In this document: piece after piece, positions 23,119 through 31,993 of the stretch | How the letters are laid out: the number at the start of each line of letters is the position of its first letter | Numbering within the stretch: position 1 is the first letter of the stretch | Assembly: GCA_902475785.1 (NCBI GenBank) | Contig: CABSAN010000010.1 | Span: 1 to 48,231 of the forward strand | Direction: 5' to 3' | DNA length: 48,231 bases | From: an uncultured Collinsella sp. | Lineage (GTDB): Bacteria; Actinomycetota; Coriobacteriia; Coriobacteriales; Coriobacteriaceae | Program-made: the position numbers and the translations under genes | Notes under the pieces: model-generated | What the model saw: only the letters and a program-made list of their open reading frames with translations | Told to the model about the DNA's origin: nothing | Databases searched by the model: none

Positions 23119-24072
23119 TTAGTTGCCCGATGCCGTGCCTTGGCTCGAGTTGTCAGATGCCGTGCCGGAAGCGGTTCCGCTCGAGCTGTTGGTGTTGTTA
23201 CTGTCTGCCGTGCCCGTTCCCGACGTGGTGTCGCTCGTCTGGCCTCCCGTGTTCGGCTGTGAACCGTCAGTCGTTTGGCTTGAGTCGGTCGTGCCGGACG
23301 GCGTGCCACTGTTGGCCGTAGAGGAATCGGTGCCCTGCGATTGGTTTTGGGTGTTCGAGGACGAATTGGCAGAGGTAGGACTGTCTTGCGTGTCGTCCGT
23401 CTGTGCCTGCTGATCCTGCGGCTGAGTGTTGCCATTTGCATCGCTCTCGGTCGTGCGCGACGACAGGATTGGCTCGGGACGCTCGCCCAGACCCTCACCG
23501 GCAGTGGTGATAAGGATGGCGCCGGCGCAGGCGATGACCGCGACGATGGCGATGGCGATCGAGAAGACGATGACCTTCTTTTGTGTCTGGCTGCGCTCTG
23601 CCGCCGCCTTGGCGCGCAGGCTGTTGGGGGCGACGCGCGCCGTGGTCGCGCGTCCCGCAACCTGGCGCATCTCCTGCGTGGTCGCGGCGCCACCTAGGTG
23701 CTCCTCGACATCGGGCTCAACGGGCTCGTAGGCGCCGGCAGGGTAGTCGACAGCGGCATGCGTGCCCTTGATTGCTTCGGCGCTGGCGGAGATAAAGTGG
23801 CGATAGACCTGCGAGGACACAACAGTGATGACTGAGCTCACAGCGGCACCAATCACCGAGCCGGCAATGCCGATCTTTGAAGCAAGCGCCACGCTCGTGG
23901 CGGCAGCTGCGGCGCCGGCGATGATCTGGGGAATGGAAATGTCGTCGAACAGGCCCTTTTTGGGCGCGATGGCCATGGTCTGTCCAATGGAATGGTTCTC
24001 GTGTACGCCGTTGTTGAGCGATGCCGGCGTCATGACGCGCGTGCGAGGCGCGTCGGTGTACTTGGTTGTCAT
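23119..24072 (-). CDS. Membrane protein with long Ser/Thr/Gly/Asn-rich extracellular tail
   Basis: About 317 residues, no recognised family. A hydrophobic Ala/Val/Ile-rich segment lies around residues 43-86 (IIAGAAAAATSVALASKIG, GAAVSSVITVV) and a clear transmembrane helix around 165-190 (VIVFSIAIAIVAVIACAGAILI). The final 115 residues are low-complexity Ser, Thr, Gly, Asn, Gln and Asp, probably exposed and possibly glycosylated or wall-associated; no LPXTG motif is present. Start: ATG with GGGAGGA upstream; the in-frame stretch to 24168 lacks a ribosome binding site. The tail is encoded by repetitive DNA prone to length change. Confidence 0.72.
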   Translation of the reverse strand: MTTKYTDAPRTRVMTPASLNNGVHENHSIGQTMAIAPKKGLFDDISIPQIIAGAAAAATSVALASKIGIAGSVIGAAVSSVITVVSSQVYRHFISASAEAIKGTHAAVDYPAGAYEPVEPDVEEHLGGAATTQEMRQVAGRATTARVAPNSLRAKAAAERSQTQKKVIVFSIAIAIVAVIACAGAILITTAGEGLGERPEPILSSRTTESDANGNTQPQDQQAQTDDTQDSPTSANSSSNTQNQSQGTDSSTANSGTPSGTTDSSQTTDGSQPNTGGQTSDTTSGTGTADSNNTNSSSGTASGTASDNSSQGTASGN

Positions 24073-24275
24073 ACGGGGTCCTCCCGGTGTAAATCTGCTT
24101 CGTTTCGTGCAGCCATCAGGGTACCCACCAGATGTGAATCGTACGTGACATTTAACAGATACCATCAACTCATCAATTGCTCACCAAGTTGGTGGGATGC
24201 GGTTCCACCCGGCGGTTGAACTACAATAGGACTTGCTAATTGTTGTGAATGGCGTCTACGCACGGGAGCATTCTT

Positions 24276-26255
24276 ATGAATCTTCACCTTTCTCAGTCTG
24301 ATGGCTTTTTGCGTGTGGCGGCGGCGTCGCCGCAGATTCGCGTGGCCGATGTCGAGGGCAATGCCGAGGTTGCGCTGGCGGCTGTTCGCGATGCTGCCGG
24401 GCGTGGCGTTCGCGCGTTGGTGTTGCCCGAGCTTAATCTGACTGGCTATACCGCGGCCGATCTGTTCCATAATCGCACACTGCTGCATGCCTGCGAGGCT
24501 GCTCTGGTGCATATCCTCGATGAAACCCGTGAGCTGCCGATCGTCTTTACCATCGGTCTTCCCGTTGCGGTTGCCGAGAATATCTACAACTGTGCCGCCG
24601 TGTGCTGCGCGGGCGAGCTTTTGGGCCTCACGGCCAAGAAGTATCTGCCCAACTATGGCGAGTTCTATGAGCGTCGCTGGTTTGCTCCGTCGCCTGCGGA
24701 TCCCGTGTGGGTTGAATTTGCCGGTCAGGGTCCGGTTCCGCTGGGTTCGGGGCTTGTCTACCGCTGCTGTGATGAGGGTGCCGAGGATATGGTGCTGGGC
24801 GTTGAAGTCTGCGAGGACCTGTGGGTGCCGGCGTCCCCTTCGACCGAGATGGCGCTTGCCGGTGCGACGGTGATTCTCAACCCGTCGGCCTCGGACGAGA
24901 TTATCGGTAAGGCAGATTACCGCCGCAGCCTTATCTCCAATCAGAGCGCGCGCCTGTACTGCGCCTATGCCTACGCGGACGCGAGCGAGGGCGAGTCCAC
25001 GACCGACATGGTCTTTGCGGGTGAGAACCTCGTCTACGAAAACGGCTCCAAGCTCGCCGCGACCAAACTGCTTACCTGCGATATGACCATCGCCGACGTT
25101 GACCTTGACCGCCTGGTTGCCGAGCGCCGTCGCTCGACGACGTGGACGCGCACCGACGATGCGCCGGAATCCGCGACCGTTGAGTTTTCGTTTGAGGGCG
25201 TACTGGCCGAAGAACCTGTCCTGCGCGATGCGCTCGACATCGACCGAGTCTTCCCCCGCGCTCCCTTTGTGCCGGCCGACCACGGTGATCTGGCTGAGCG
25301 TTGCGAGACTATCCTCGACCTGCAGACCGCCGGCCTCAAGACCCGCCTTGCCCATACGGGCACCAAGGCGGCCGTCATCGGCCTTTCGGGCGGCCTCGAT
25401 TCCACGCTGGCGCTCCTCGTGACCGTGCGTGCGTTCGACGCCTTGGGCCTGCCGCGCACCGGTATCACGGCCGTGTCCATGCCCGGCTTTGGCACGACGC
25501 ACCGCACCAAGTCCAATGCCGAGTCGCTCGCTCGCGACCTAGGCGTGAGCTTCCGCGAGGTTTCGATCCATGCGGCTGTGGAGCAGCACTTCAAGGACAT
25601 TGAGCATGATCCGGCCGTGCAGGACGTGACCTACGAGAACAGCCAGGCGCGCGAGCGTACGCAGATTCTGATGGATCTGGCCAACCAGGCTGGCGGTTTT
25701 GTCATTGGCACGGGCGACCTGTCGGAGCTGGCGCTCGGCTGGGCTACCTATAACGGCGACCACATGAGCATGTACGCCGTCAACGCGAGCGTGCCCAAGA
25801 CGCTTGTGCGCCATCTGGTACGCTATGCCGCCGATGTCTTTGGCGGGCGCATTGCCGAGGTCTTGCTCGATATCCTCGATACGCCGGTGTCCCCCGAGCT
25901 TCTGCCGCCCACGGGCGACGGCGAGATTGCGCAGAAGACCGAGGATTTGGTGGGCCCGTACGAGTTGCACGACTACTTCCTCTACTACCTGCTGCGTTTT
26001 GGCTTTGAGCCGGGCAAGATCTACCGCATGGCGCTCAAGAGCTTCGAGGGCGTCTACGACGCCAAGACCGTCTACACGTGGCTACGTACGTTCTACCGTC
26101 GCTTCTTTGCCCAGCAGTTTAAGCGCAGCTGCCTGCCCGATGGTCCCAAGGTGGGCTCGGTGACGCTCAGCCCGCGCGGCGATTGGCGTATGCCGAGTGA
26201 CGCTAGCTCGCGTCTGTGGCTTGCGCAGATCGACGCGCTCAATCCAGTTGACTAA
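24276..26255 (+). CDS. nadE: Glutamine-dependent NAD+ synthetase
   Basis: A 659-residue two-domain enzyme. The N-terminal nitrilase-like glutaminase has the Glu-Lys-Cys triad: Glu52 in LVLPELNLTG, Lys121 in GLTAKKYLPNY and Cys179 in GVEVCEDLW. The C-terminal synthetase has the ATP-pyrophosphatase loop SGGLDS (371-376) and GTGDLSELALGW. It converts deamido-NAD+ to NAD+ with ammonia channelled from glutamine. Length is typical for the glutamine-dependent class. Start: ATG eight bases after GGGAG; a 27-base in-frame extension to 24249 has no ribosome binding site. Confidence 0.95.
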   Translation: MNLHLSQSDGFLRVAAASPQIRVADVEGNAEVALAAVRDAAGRGVRALVLPELNLTGYTAADLFHNRTLLHACEAALVHILDETRELPIVFTIGLPVAVAENIYNCAAVCCAGELLGLTAKKYLPNYGEFYERRWFAPSPADPVWVEFAGQGPVPLGSGLVYRCCDEGAEDMVLGVEVCEDLWVPASPSTEMALAGATVILNPSASDEIIGKADYRRSLISNQSARLYCAYAYADASEGESTTDMVFAGENLVYENGSKLAATKLLTCDMTIADVDLDRLVAERRRSTTWTRTDDAPESATVEFSFEGVLAEEPVLRDALDIDRVFPRAPFVPADHGDLAERCETILDLQTAGLKTRLAHTGTKAAVIGLSGGLDSTLALLVTVRAFDALGLPRTGITAVSMPGFGTTHRTKSNAESLARDLGVSFREVSIHAAVEQHFKDIEHDPAVQDVTYENSQARERTQILMDLANQAGGFVIGTGDLSELALGWATYNGDHMSMYAVNASVPKTLVRHLVRYAADVFGGRIAEVLLDILDTPVSPELLPPTGDGEIAQKTEDLVGPYELHDYFLYYLLRFGFEPGKIYRMALKSFEGVYDAKTVYTWLRTFYRRFFAQQFKRSCLPDGPKVGSVTLSPRGDWRMPSDASSRLWLAQIDALNPVD

Positions 26256-26323
26256 GGTTGGCTAAATTGAACCAATACGGGGGTTGCAAGCGTTACACTT
26301 TTGCAATCTGATGGCCCGTATCG

Positions 26324-26354
26324 CGCGGCGCTCTTGTCGGAGCGCCGCGTTTTT
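26324..26354 (+). terminator. Intrinsic terminator between nadE and the aminotransferase gene
   Basis: CGCGGCGCTC and GAGCGCCGCG form a perfect ten-base stem with a six-base loop followed by TTTTT. It sits 20 bases ahead of the next start codon, so if the aminotransferase promoter lies upstream of it the hairpin would act as an attenuator. Confidence 0.8.
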
Positions 26355-26373
26355 CATATCGAAAGGTGGCACC

Positions 26374-27537
26374 ATGCAGGCATCGCAGCGTCTCGACCGC
26401 TTTGGCGCGGAGGTCTTCGCCTCGCTCAACAACAAGCTTCTCGCGCTGAAGGCTCAGGGCAAGACCATTTACAACATGAGCGTGGGCACGCCCGATTTTA
26501 AGCCGTACGACCATGTGGTCGAGGCGCTCACGCAGGCAGCCCAAGATCCTGAGATGTGGAAGTATGCCCTGCGCGACCTGCCCGAACTCAAGCAAGCCGT
26601 GTGCGATTACTATGAGCGCCGCTTTGACGTTTCGGGCATTACGCCGTCTATGGTGCAGTCGTGCAACGGCACGCAGGAGGGCGTGGGCCATTTGGGCCTG
26701 GCCCTGCTCGATCCGGGTGACACCATTCTGGTTCCCGATCCGTGTTACCCGGTCTTTGAGGCGGGTGCCAAGATCGCCGATGCCAAGCTCGAGTACTATC
26801 CGTTGGTTGCCGAGCACAATTACCTGCCCTATGTGGCGGGCATCGATCCCGAGGTGGCCGATCGCGCCAAGTATATGATCGTGTCGCTGCCCGCGAACCC
26901 GGTCGGCTCGGTGGGCACGCCCGAGGTCTACGAGGAGATTATCGCCTTTGCCCGCGAGCATGATCTGTTGATCGTGCATGACAATGCCTACTCCGATATC
27001 GTGTTCGACGGCGAGCCGGGTGGCAGCTTCCTGCAGTACCCTGGCGCGCTCGAGGTGGGCGTGGAGTTCTTCTCGCTCTCTAAGTCGTTTAACGTCACCG
27101 GCGCACGCATCGGCTTTTTGGTCGGTCGCGAGGATGTGGTCTCGGCCTTTGCCAAGCTGCGCGGCCAGATCGACTTTGGTATGTTCTTCCCGATTCAGAA
27201 GGCTGCCATCGCCTGCCTGAACGGTCCGCGCGATGAGGTCGAGGCGCAGCGTCTGAAGTACCAGGAACGCCGCGATGCCCTGTGCGACGGTCTTGAGGGC
27301 CTGGGCTGGGAGCGTCCCAACGCGCATGGCTCTATGTTTGTGTGGGCCAAGCTTCCCGGTGGTCGCACCGATTCCATGGCGTTTTGCGAGGAGCTTATGG
27401 AGAAGGCCGGCGTTGTGGTGACGCCGGGCGCGAGCTTTGGCCCTTCGGGCGAGGGGCACGTGCGTATGGCACTGGTCCTGCCGCCCGATCAGATCGCTTT
27501 GGCTGTCGAGGCCATTCGCGAGGCTGGCCTGTATTAG
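26374..27537 (+). CDS. Class I/II PLP-dependent aminotransferase (DapL/PatA-like)
   Basis: A 387-residue fold-type I aminotransferase. The PLP lysine is in FFSLSKSFNVTGARIGF; other landmarks are MSVGTPDFKP, CNGTQEGVGHLGLAL, SLPANPVGSVGTP and VHDNAYSDIVFDG. The overall sequence resembles LL-diaminopimelate aminotransferase and the aspartate/N-acetyl-diaminopimelate transaminase PatA. Since this genome makes DAP by the acetylase branch (dapH at 31.2 kb, M20 deacetylase at 35.4 kb) and no other candidate for the transaminase step is in the window, it may serve that step; an aspartate or alanine role is equally possible. AAAGG precedes the ATG by about eight bases. Confidence 0.85.
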   Translation: MQASQRLDRFGAEVFASLNNKLLALKAQGKTIYNMSVGTPDFKPYDHVVEALTQAAQDPEMWKYALRDLPELKQAVCDYYERRFDVSGITPSMVQSCNGTQEGVGHLGLALLDPGDTILVPDPCYPVFEAGAKIADAKLEYYPLVAEHNYLPYVAGIDPEVADRAKYMIVSLPANPVGSVGTPEVYEEIIAFAREHDLLIVHDNAYSDIVFDGEPGGSFLQYPGALEVGVEFFSLSKSFNVTGARIGFLVGREDVVSAFAKLRGQIDFGMFFPIQKAAIACLNGPRDEVEAQRLKYQERRDALCDGLEGLGWERPNAHGSMFVWAKLPGGRTDSMAFCEELMEKAGVVVTPGASFGPSGEGHVRMALVLPPDQIALAVEAIREAGLY

Positions 27538-27681
27538 AAACCTATTTCGACCCGTCAATAGCTCGAAACCGATTTCGTGCAGTTATTTTACGAATTCTGC
27601 AAACAATTTCGGTAAACGGTCGATTTTTGGCTGCGAATAGGAGCATAATCAAAGTCCCGATTGGATGTATTGGGATTACGG

Positions 27682-27716
27682 CAAGCCGCTCGGGTCGTTC
27701 CCGGGCGGCTTGTTTG
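27682..27716 (+). terminator. Hairpin in the leader of the lactate dehydrogenase gene
   Basis: CAAGCCGC-T-CGGG pairs with CCCG-G-GCGGCTTG and is followed by TTTG. It lies 23 bases before the ldh start. It may end readthrough from upstream or act as a leader structure. Confidence 0.5.
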
Positions 27717-27738
27717 TGGAGAGAGATGGGAGTTTCTA

Positions 27739-28689
27739 ATGGTTAACGAGAAGAAGGTCGCTATTGTCGGCTGCGGTTTCGTCGGTTCGTCTTCGGCGTT
27801 CGCGCTGATGCAGAGTGGTCTGTTCTCCGAGATGGTCCTCATCGACGTGGACAAGAATCGTGCCGAGGGTGAGGCCCTGGATATCGCGCACGGCATGACA
27901 TTTGCCGAGCCGATGAAGATCTACGCCGGCGATTATTCCGATGTCGCCGACGCCGCCATGATCGTCGTCACCGCTGGCGCTGCCCAAAAGCCCGGTGAGA
28001 CTCGCCTGGACCTGGTCAACAAGAACGTTAACATCTTTAAGTCCATTATCCCCGAGATTAAGAAGTCCGGCTTCGAAGGCATTCTGCTCATCGTCTCCAA
28101 CCCGGTTGATGTTCTGACCTATGCCGCCATCAAGATGTCCGGCCTGCCCGAGGGCCATGTCATCGGCTCCGGCACCGTGCTCGACACTGGCCGTCTGCAG
28201 CAGATGCTTGGTGCCCACGTCGAGGTTGACCCGCGCGATGTCCAGGCCTATGTCATGGGCGAGCACGGTGACTCCGAGTTTGTCGCTTGGTCCAGCGCTC
28301 AGGTTGCCGGCGTTCCGCTGAACACCTTCTGTGAGCTTCACGGCCACCTGGAGCATGAGGCTGCCGAGAAGCGCATCGCTGAGGACGTCAAGAACTCCGC
28401 CTACACCATCATCGAGAAGAAGCACGCCACCTACTATGGCGTCGCCATGGCCGTCAAGCGCATCTGCACCGCCGTTATGCGCGATGAGCAGACCGTTCTG
28501 CCTGTCTCCTCGCTCATGGTGGGCGAGTATGGCCTGTCCGATCTTGCCATCTCCATGCCGACTGTCGTTGGCCGCGACGGCGTTGTCTGCCGCGTCCCCG
28601 TGCCGCTGAACGATGACGAGCAGCATGAGCTCACCGTCTCCGCCAAGGCCCTCAAGGACATCATCGACAGCGTCGATTTCTCCTGCTAA
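27739..28689 (+). CDS. ldh: L-lactate dehydrogenase
   Basis: A 316-residue NAD-dependent dehydrogenase. It has the Rossmann start VAIVGCGFVGSSSAFAL, the substrate loop AAQKPGETRLDLV in which Gln rather than Arg marks lactate over malate specificity, SNPVDVLTY, GSGTVLDTGRLQ, and the catalytic GEHGDSE (His). The enzyme reduces pyruvate to L-lactate and regenerates NAD+ in fermentation. Codon bias is strong. A short intergenic hairpin precedes it and an intrinsic terminator follows, so it is transcribed alone. Confidence 0.95.
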   Translation: MVNEKKVAIVGCGFVGSSSAFALMQSGLFSEMVLIDVDKNRAEGEALDIAHGMTFAEPMKIYAGDYSDVADAAMIVVTAGAAQKPGETRLDLVNKNVNIFKSIIPEIKKSGFEGILLIVSNPVDVLTYAAIKMSGLPEGHVIGSGTVLDTGRLQQMLGAHVEVDPRDVQAYVMGEHGDSEFVAWSSAQVAGVPLNTFCELHGHLEHEAAEKRIAEDVKNSAYTIIEKKHATYYGVAMAVKRICTAVMRDEQTVLPVSSLMVGEYGLSDLAISMPTVVGRDGVVCRVPVPLNDDEQHELTVSAKALKDIIDSVDFSC

Positions 28690-28722
28690 ATCAAGCTCGC
28701 TAGAGCGAAAAGCTACAATGAA

Positions 28723-28756
28723 GGCGTCCGGGTCCACACGGCCCGGGCGCCTTTTG
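28723..28756 (+). terminator. Intrinsic terminator of ldh
   Basis: GGCGTCCGGG pairs with CCCGGGCGCC (ten base pairs, one wobble) across nine bases and is followed by TTTTGG. Confidence 0.85.
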
Positions 28757-28785
28757 GTGCAAAGTAACCTGACCCCAATGCACCA
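28755..28785. repeat. TGGTGCA palindrome with AACCTGACCCC core, copy 1
   Basis: TGGTGCA and TGCACCA enclose a core containing AACCTGACCCC. A second copy with AACCTGTCCCC lies at 29980-30011, so the two flank the intervening gene. The core also resembles the GGGACAGGTT repeats elsewhere in the window. Confidence 0.6.
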
Positions 28786-28815
28786 TCCCAATACACCATA
28801 GTTGATGGGAGGGCC

Positions 28816-29976
28816 ATGTCGGATTCGCCTAATTTTTTGACCTATGCCCAGACGGCGTTTGATCCGTTTGAGGAGCGGCCGTTCTGCGCGGTGGACAGCC
28901 TGGTCTTTGCGTGGTTGTCCTATTTGCGTTTGCCGGGTGATATGGCGGAGCTGACGAACTGGCAGGGCCTAGACGTACGCGAGCTGCTGCGTGCCGAGTG
29001 CTACCGGGACATGATTGACGACTTGTGGGACCCAGAGGGGAGCAGGGCCTTGCTGGAGGCCGTGGCAGCAAGTCCTCGCTACCGTGGCGTGCACGTTTGC
29101 GGCTATCGTGTCGTGAGCGATGTGGTGGCGACAGAGCAGTTTGCAGCCATGGCGTTCCGGTTTCCGGCAGGGTTTAGTTATCTTTCCTTCCGGGGGACCG
29201 ATAGTACGATTGTGGGCTGGAAAGAAGACTTTAACATGGCGTTCCGGTGTCCTGTGCCGGCCCAGGAATCCGCGGCACGTTATGTGGACGAGGCGGCGGA
29301 TGCGATTGACGGGCCGCTTTTGTGCGGAGGTCATTCCAAGGGCGGAAACCTTGCGGTGTACGGTGCGGCGATGTGCTCCGATGTCGCCCGTGAGCGAATC
29401 GAACGGGCGTATTCCCATGATGGTCCGGGCTTCGTCGAGGAGTTTCTGAACGGCAACGCCTTTGCCGATCTTTCCGGTCGAATCGACAAGACGCTACCTC
29501 GGTCGTCGATCTTTGGCATGATGTTCGAGACACAGGAGGACTATGCCATCGTTGAGAGCACCGAGTTCAGCCTGCTGCAGCACAATCCCTTTAGCTGGGT
29601 GGTTGATGGTCACGACTTCGTGTACTGTGAGCGCCTGTCTGCCGGTGCTCGATACGTTGATGGTTCCATTCGCGAGATGTTGCTTGCAGTGTCGCCTAGC
29701 GAACGCGAGCGTTTTGTAGATGCGTTGTTCTCCGTGTTTGAGGCTACGGGTGCTGAGCGGTTTGCGGATATCGCTGGGAATCTGCGCGAGAGCCTGCCCG
29801 TGATGCTCCAGGCTGCGCAAGGCTTTGACGAGGATACACGACGCTTTGTCTCGCAGACCATCGTAGCAATCCTTAAATGCGCACTGCTGCCCAAACGACC
29901 TCAGATCGACATGCCCGCTGCCGGCAAGAGTTTGGCAGAACAGCTCGAGGCTTGGCAGTCCGAGCTCCTGCGCTAA
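28816..29976 (+). CDS. Mbeg1-like alpha/beta-hydrolase
   Basis: A 386-residue protein of the Mbeg1-like (DUF2974) group. A lipase-like nucleophile elbow GGHSKGGNLAVYGA (Ser in GHSKG) lies around residues 171-184, preceded by YLSFRGTDSTIVGWKEDF and followed by SHDGPGF. Members are common in Firmicutes and Actinobacteria; the substrate is unknown, though lipase or esterase activity is expected from the fold. GGGAGG precedes the ATG and is partly opposed by a CCATC/GATGG leader hairpin. There is no signal peptide, so it is probably cytoplasmic. Confidence 0.85.
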   Translation: MSDSPNFLTYAQTAFDPFEERPFCAVDSLVFAWLSYLRLPGDMAELTNWQGLDVRELLRAECYRDMIDDLWDPEGSRALLEAVAASPRYRGVHVCGYRVVSDVVATEQFAAMAFRFPAGFSYLSFRGTDSTIVGWKEDFNMAFRCPVPAQESAARYVDEAADAIDGPLLCGGHSKGGNLAVYGAAMCSDVARERIERAYSHDGPGFVEEFLNGNAFADLSGRIDKTLPRSSIFGMMFETQEDYAIVESTEFSLLQHNPFSWVVDGHDFVYCERLSAGARYVDGSIREMLLAVSPSERERFVDALFSVFEATGAERFADIAGNLRESLPVMLQAAQGFDEDTRRFVSQTIVAILKCALLPKRPQIDMPAAGKSLAEQLEAWQSELLR

Positions 29977-29979
29977 CCA

Positions 29980-30011
29980 TTGGTGCAAGCAACCTGTCCC
30001 CGATGCACCAA
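29980..30011. repeat. TTGGTGCA palindrome with AACCTGTCCCC core, copy 2
   Basis: TTGGTGCA and TGCACCAA form an eight-base stem around AGCAACCTGTCCCCGA, directly after the hydrolase gene. It matches the copy at 28755-28785. Confidence 0.6.
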
Positions 30012-30086
30012 TCTTCGAAGCGCCTGGGGCGGGCTCGACCGCTATACTGATTCGTGCCGAAATCGATCTAGAACGGAATGCCGTAT

Positions 30087-31091
30087 ATGAAAATCAATCA
30101 CGCGATTCTGCATATCCTGGACTTTGACTCTGCCGTCAACGTCATGAGCCAGCGCGAGTTGGATATCGAAAGCCGTACTGTCCGCAACTTCGTGACCACA
30201 CATCTGCGTCGCGCGCGCACTTCGGCCGATAACAAGCGTGCCACGTTTGCCGAGAACTCCGCATTCGGCGGCGAGCTCAAGAGCTATTTCTTTGGTGAGC
30301 GTGAGTTCGTGGACCTGTCGCAGCAGATTGCGGAGTTCATCTCTTCCGAACTCACCAAGGCCGAGAAAGCTGAGTCCACCGACGTGCTCGTGGCTGATTT
30401 TGACGACGATGAGGATGCCCGCTGGTTTGCCGTGATGCTGCTGGGCTCCAAGCAGGCCTTTATGCACGAAGTGGGCCGCGAGGAAGGGGAGGTGCGCAAC
30501 GACATCGCGCGCCACTACGCCATTCTGCCGAACCCCTCGCAAAAGGTGCCGAGCTATGCCATCGTGCGCGCGAGCACCATGGAGATCGGCTATGTGGACA
30601 AGAAACGCAAGATCGCCGGCGAGGACCGTATGCTTATCCCCGATGGCCTGCTGCAGTGCGACACGGGCGTATCGGGCAAGGAGGTCATCGACACCGTGAC
30701 GCGTGTGGTCGAGGAAGTCGCCGGGGAGCACGGTGCCAACACGGCCGTGGCGCTCGCAAAGGTTAAGGCCGCTGTGGCCGAGAAGGTCGAGGATGACGAG
30801 GAGCTGCCGCCTTGGGATATCGTCGACGAGGTCTTTGAGGACGAGCCGGTCATCAAGGAGAGCGTGCGCGCGGCACTGACCGAGGAGAAGGTGCCTGAGC
30901 GTGTGCCCGTGGAGCGCAAGCAGGTCGAACGCGCGGCGGTGCGCAATCACAAGATTCGTACCGACACGGGTATCGAGATCAGCTTCCCGGCCGAGATGGG
31001 TTCCAACTCCGAGTACATCGAGTTCGTCAATGAGCCTAACGGCCTCATCTCCATCGAGCTCAAAAATATCGGTAGCATCGAGAATCGATAA
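30087..31091 (+). CDS. Nucleoid-associated protein (NdpA/YejK family)
   Basis: A 334-residue protein of the 37-kDa nucleoid-associated family. The opening MKINHAILHILDFDSAV and the central segment containing VSGKEVIDTVTRVVEE are typical, as is the length. The family binds DNA in E. coli and occurs on mobile elements and chromosomes; its role in Gram-positives is poorly defined. Residues about 245-300 are highly charged and variable. An ATG nine bases upstream at 30078 is in frame; homologues usually begin with MKI, so the second ATG is chosen. The gene is transcribed alone and ends at a strong terminator. Confidence 0.85.
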   Translation: MKINHAILHILDFDSAVNVMSQRELDIESRTVRNFVTTHLRRARTSADNKRATFAENSAFGGELKSYFFGEREFVDLSQQIAEFISSELTKAEKAESTDVLVADFDDDEDARWFAVMLLGSKQAFMHEVGREEGEVRNDIARHYAILPNPSQKVPSYAIVRASTMEIGYVDKKRKIAGEDRMLIPDGLLQCDTGVSGKEVIDTVTRVVEEVAGEHGANTAVALAKVKAAVAEKVEDDEELPPWDIVDEVFEDEPVIKESVRAALTEEKVPERVPVERKQVERAAVRNHKIRTDTGIEISFPAEMGSNSEYIEFVNEPNGLISIELKNIGSIENR

Positions 31092-31118
31092 GTTGCGTTG
31101 CGCCTACAGCGAGAAAGC

Positions 31119-31154
31119 AAAGGCCGAAGCCCTTCGGGACTTCGGCCTTTTTTG
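31119..31154 (+). terminator. Intrinsic terminator of the nucleoid-associated protein gene
   Basis: AAAGGCCGAAG and CTTCGGCCTTT form an 11-bp stem with an inner CC-TTC-GG cap, followed by a T-run. Confidence 0.9.
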
Positions 31155-31204
31155 TTTTCGGCTTGGTTGCTGACATTGCGCCGCAGGTTGGGCATACGTC
31201 AGCG

Positions 31205-31231
31205 AAAACGCGGTTTGTCAAAACCGCGTAA
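31205..31231 (-). terminator. Terminator of the lysA-dapA/dapB/dapH operon
   Basis: ACGCGGTTT and AAACCGCGT (31208-31216 with 31221-31229) form a nine-base stem; on the minus strand it is followed by TTTTCGC. It shares its core with the hairpin after ettA. Confidence 0.75.
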
Positions 31232-31234
31232 CTA

Positions 31235-31954
31235 TTAAAGTTGACGTAAGCCCTCTTCCAGGCCGGTCTTGCTGTCGGTCTTCTCGTCGCGCATCTTGAT
31301 GACGCGGGCGGGGACACCGGCCACGACGGCACCGGCGGGGACGTCCTCGACGCACACGGCGCCGGCGGCAACAACAGCGCCCTTGCCCACGCGTACGCCC
31401 TCCAGGACCACGGCGTTGGCGCCGATCATGACGTCGTCTTCGATGATGACGGGCGTGGCGCTTGCGGGCTCAACGACGCCTGCCAACACGGTTCCAGCGC
31501 CGATGTGGCAGTTCTTGCCCACGGTGGCGCGGCCGCCTAGCACGGCGCCCATATCGATCATGGAACCCTCGCCGATAACGGAGCCGATGTTGATGATGGC
31601 GCCCATCATGATGACGGCACGGTCGCCAATCTCGACGCGGTCGCGGATGATCGCGCCCGGCTCGATGCGGGCGTTGATGCCCTTAAGGTCGAGCATGGGC
31701 ACGGCGGAGTTGCGGCAATCGTTCTCCACGTCGTAGTAATCGATGGAATCGGCGTTGGCGTCCAGGATGGCCTTAAGCTCATCCCAGTCGCCAAAGACGG
31801 TCTTGCCGCGACGACCGCCGTAGACATGTGCGTCGCCCCAAGCAACCTTCATGCCCGGCTTCTCGCGCACGTACAACTTGACGGGCGTCTTTTTGGGCGC
31901 GGTGGCGATGTAGTTGATAATCTCCTGTGCATCCATCTCGGCTGCGTTACTCAT
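31235..31954 (-). CDS. dapH: Tetrahydrodipicolinate N-acetyltransferase
   Basis: A 239-residue left-handed beta-helix acyltransferase. It has an N-terminal alpha domain (MDAQEIINYIATAPKKTP), hexapeptide repeats from about residue 90 to 210 (INARIEPGAIIRDRVEIGDR, GSMIDMGAVLGGRATVG, NCHIGAGTVLAGVVEP) and the closing AGVPARVIK. This layout is that of DapH, which uses acetyl-CoA, rather than the larger succinyl-specific DapD. It opens the acetylase branch toward meso-DAP and lysine. AAAGGAG lies nine bases ahead of the ATG. It is the last gene of the riboswitch-controlled operon, 39 bases after dapB. Confidence 0.93.
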   Translation of the reverse strand: MSNAAEMDAQEIINYIATAPKKTPVKLYVREKPGMKVAWGDAHVYGGRRGKTVFGDWDELKAILDANADSIDYYDVENDCRNSAVPMLDLKGINARIEPGAIIRDRVEIGDRAVIMMGAIINIGSVIGEGSMIDMGAVLGGRATVGKNCHIGAGTVLAGVVEPASATPVIIEDDVMIGANAVVLEGVRVGKGAVVAAGAVCVEDVPAGAVVAGVPARVIKMRDEKTDSKTGLEEGLRQL

Positions 31955-31993
31955 TTGCTATCTCTCCTTTGGGCGGATTCGGTTGACACCTGG

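Noticed and set aside
21521..23122. Gly/Arg/Cys-rich open frame antisense to the three-part protein gene
   Set aside because: It runs through a terminator and a repeat element and mirrors the low-complexity acidic coding region of the opposite strand.
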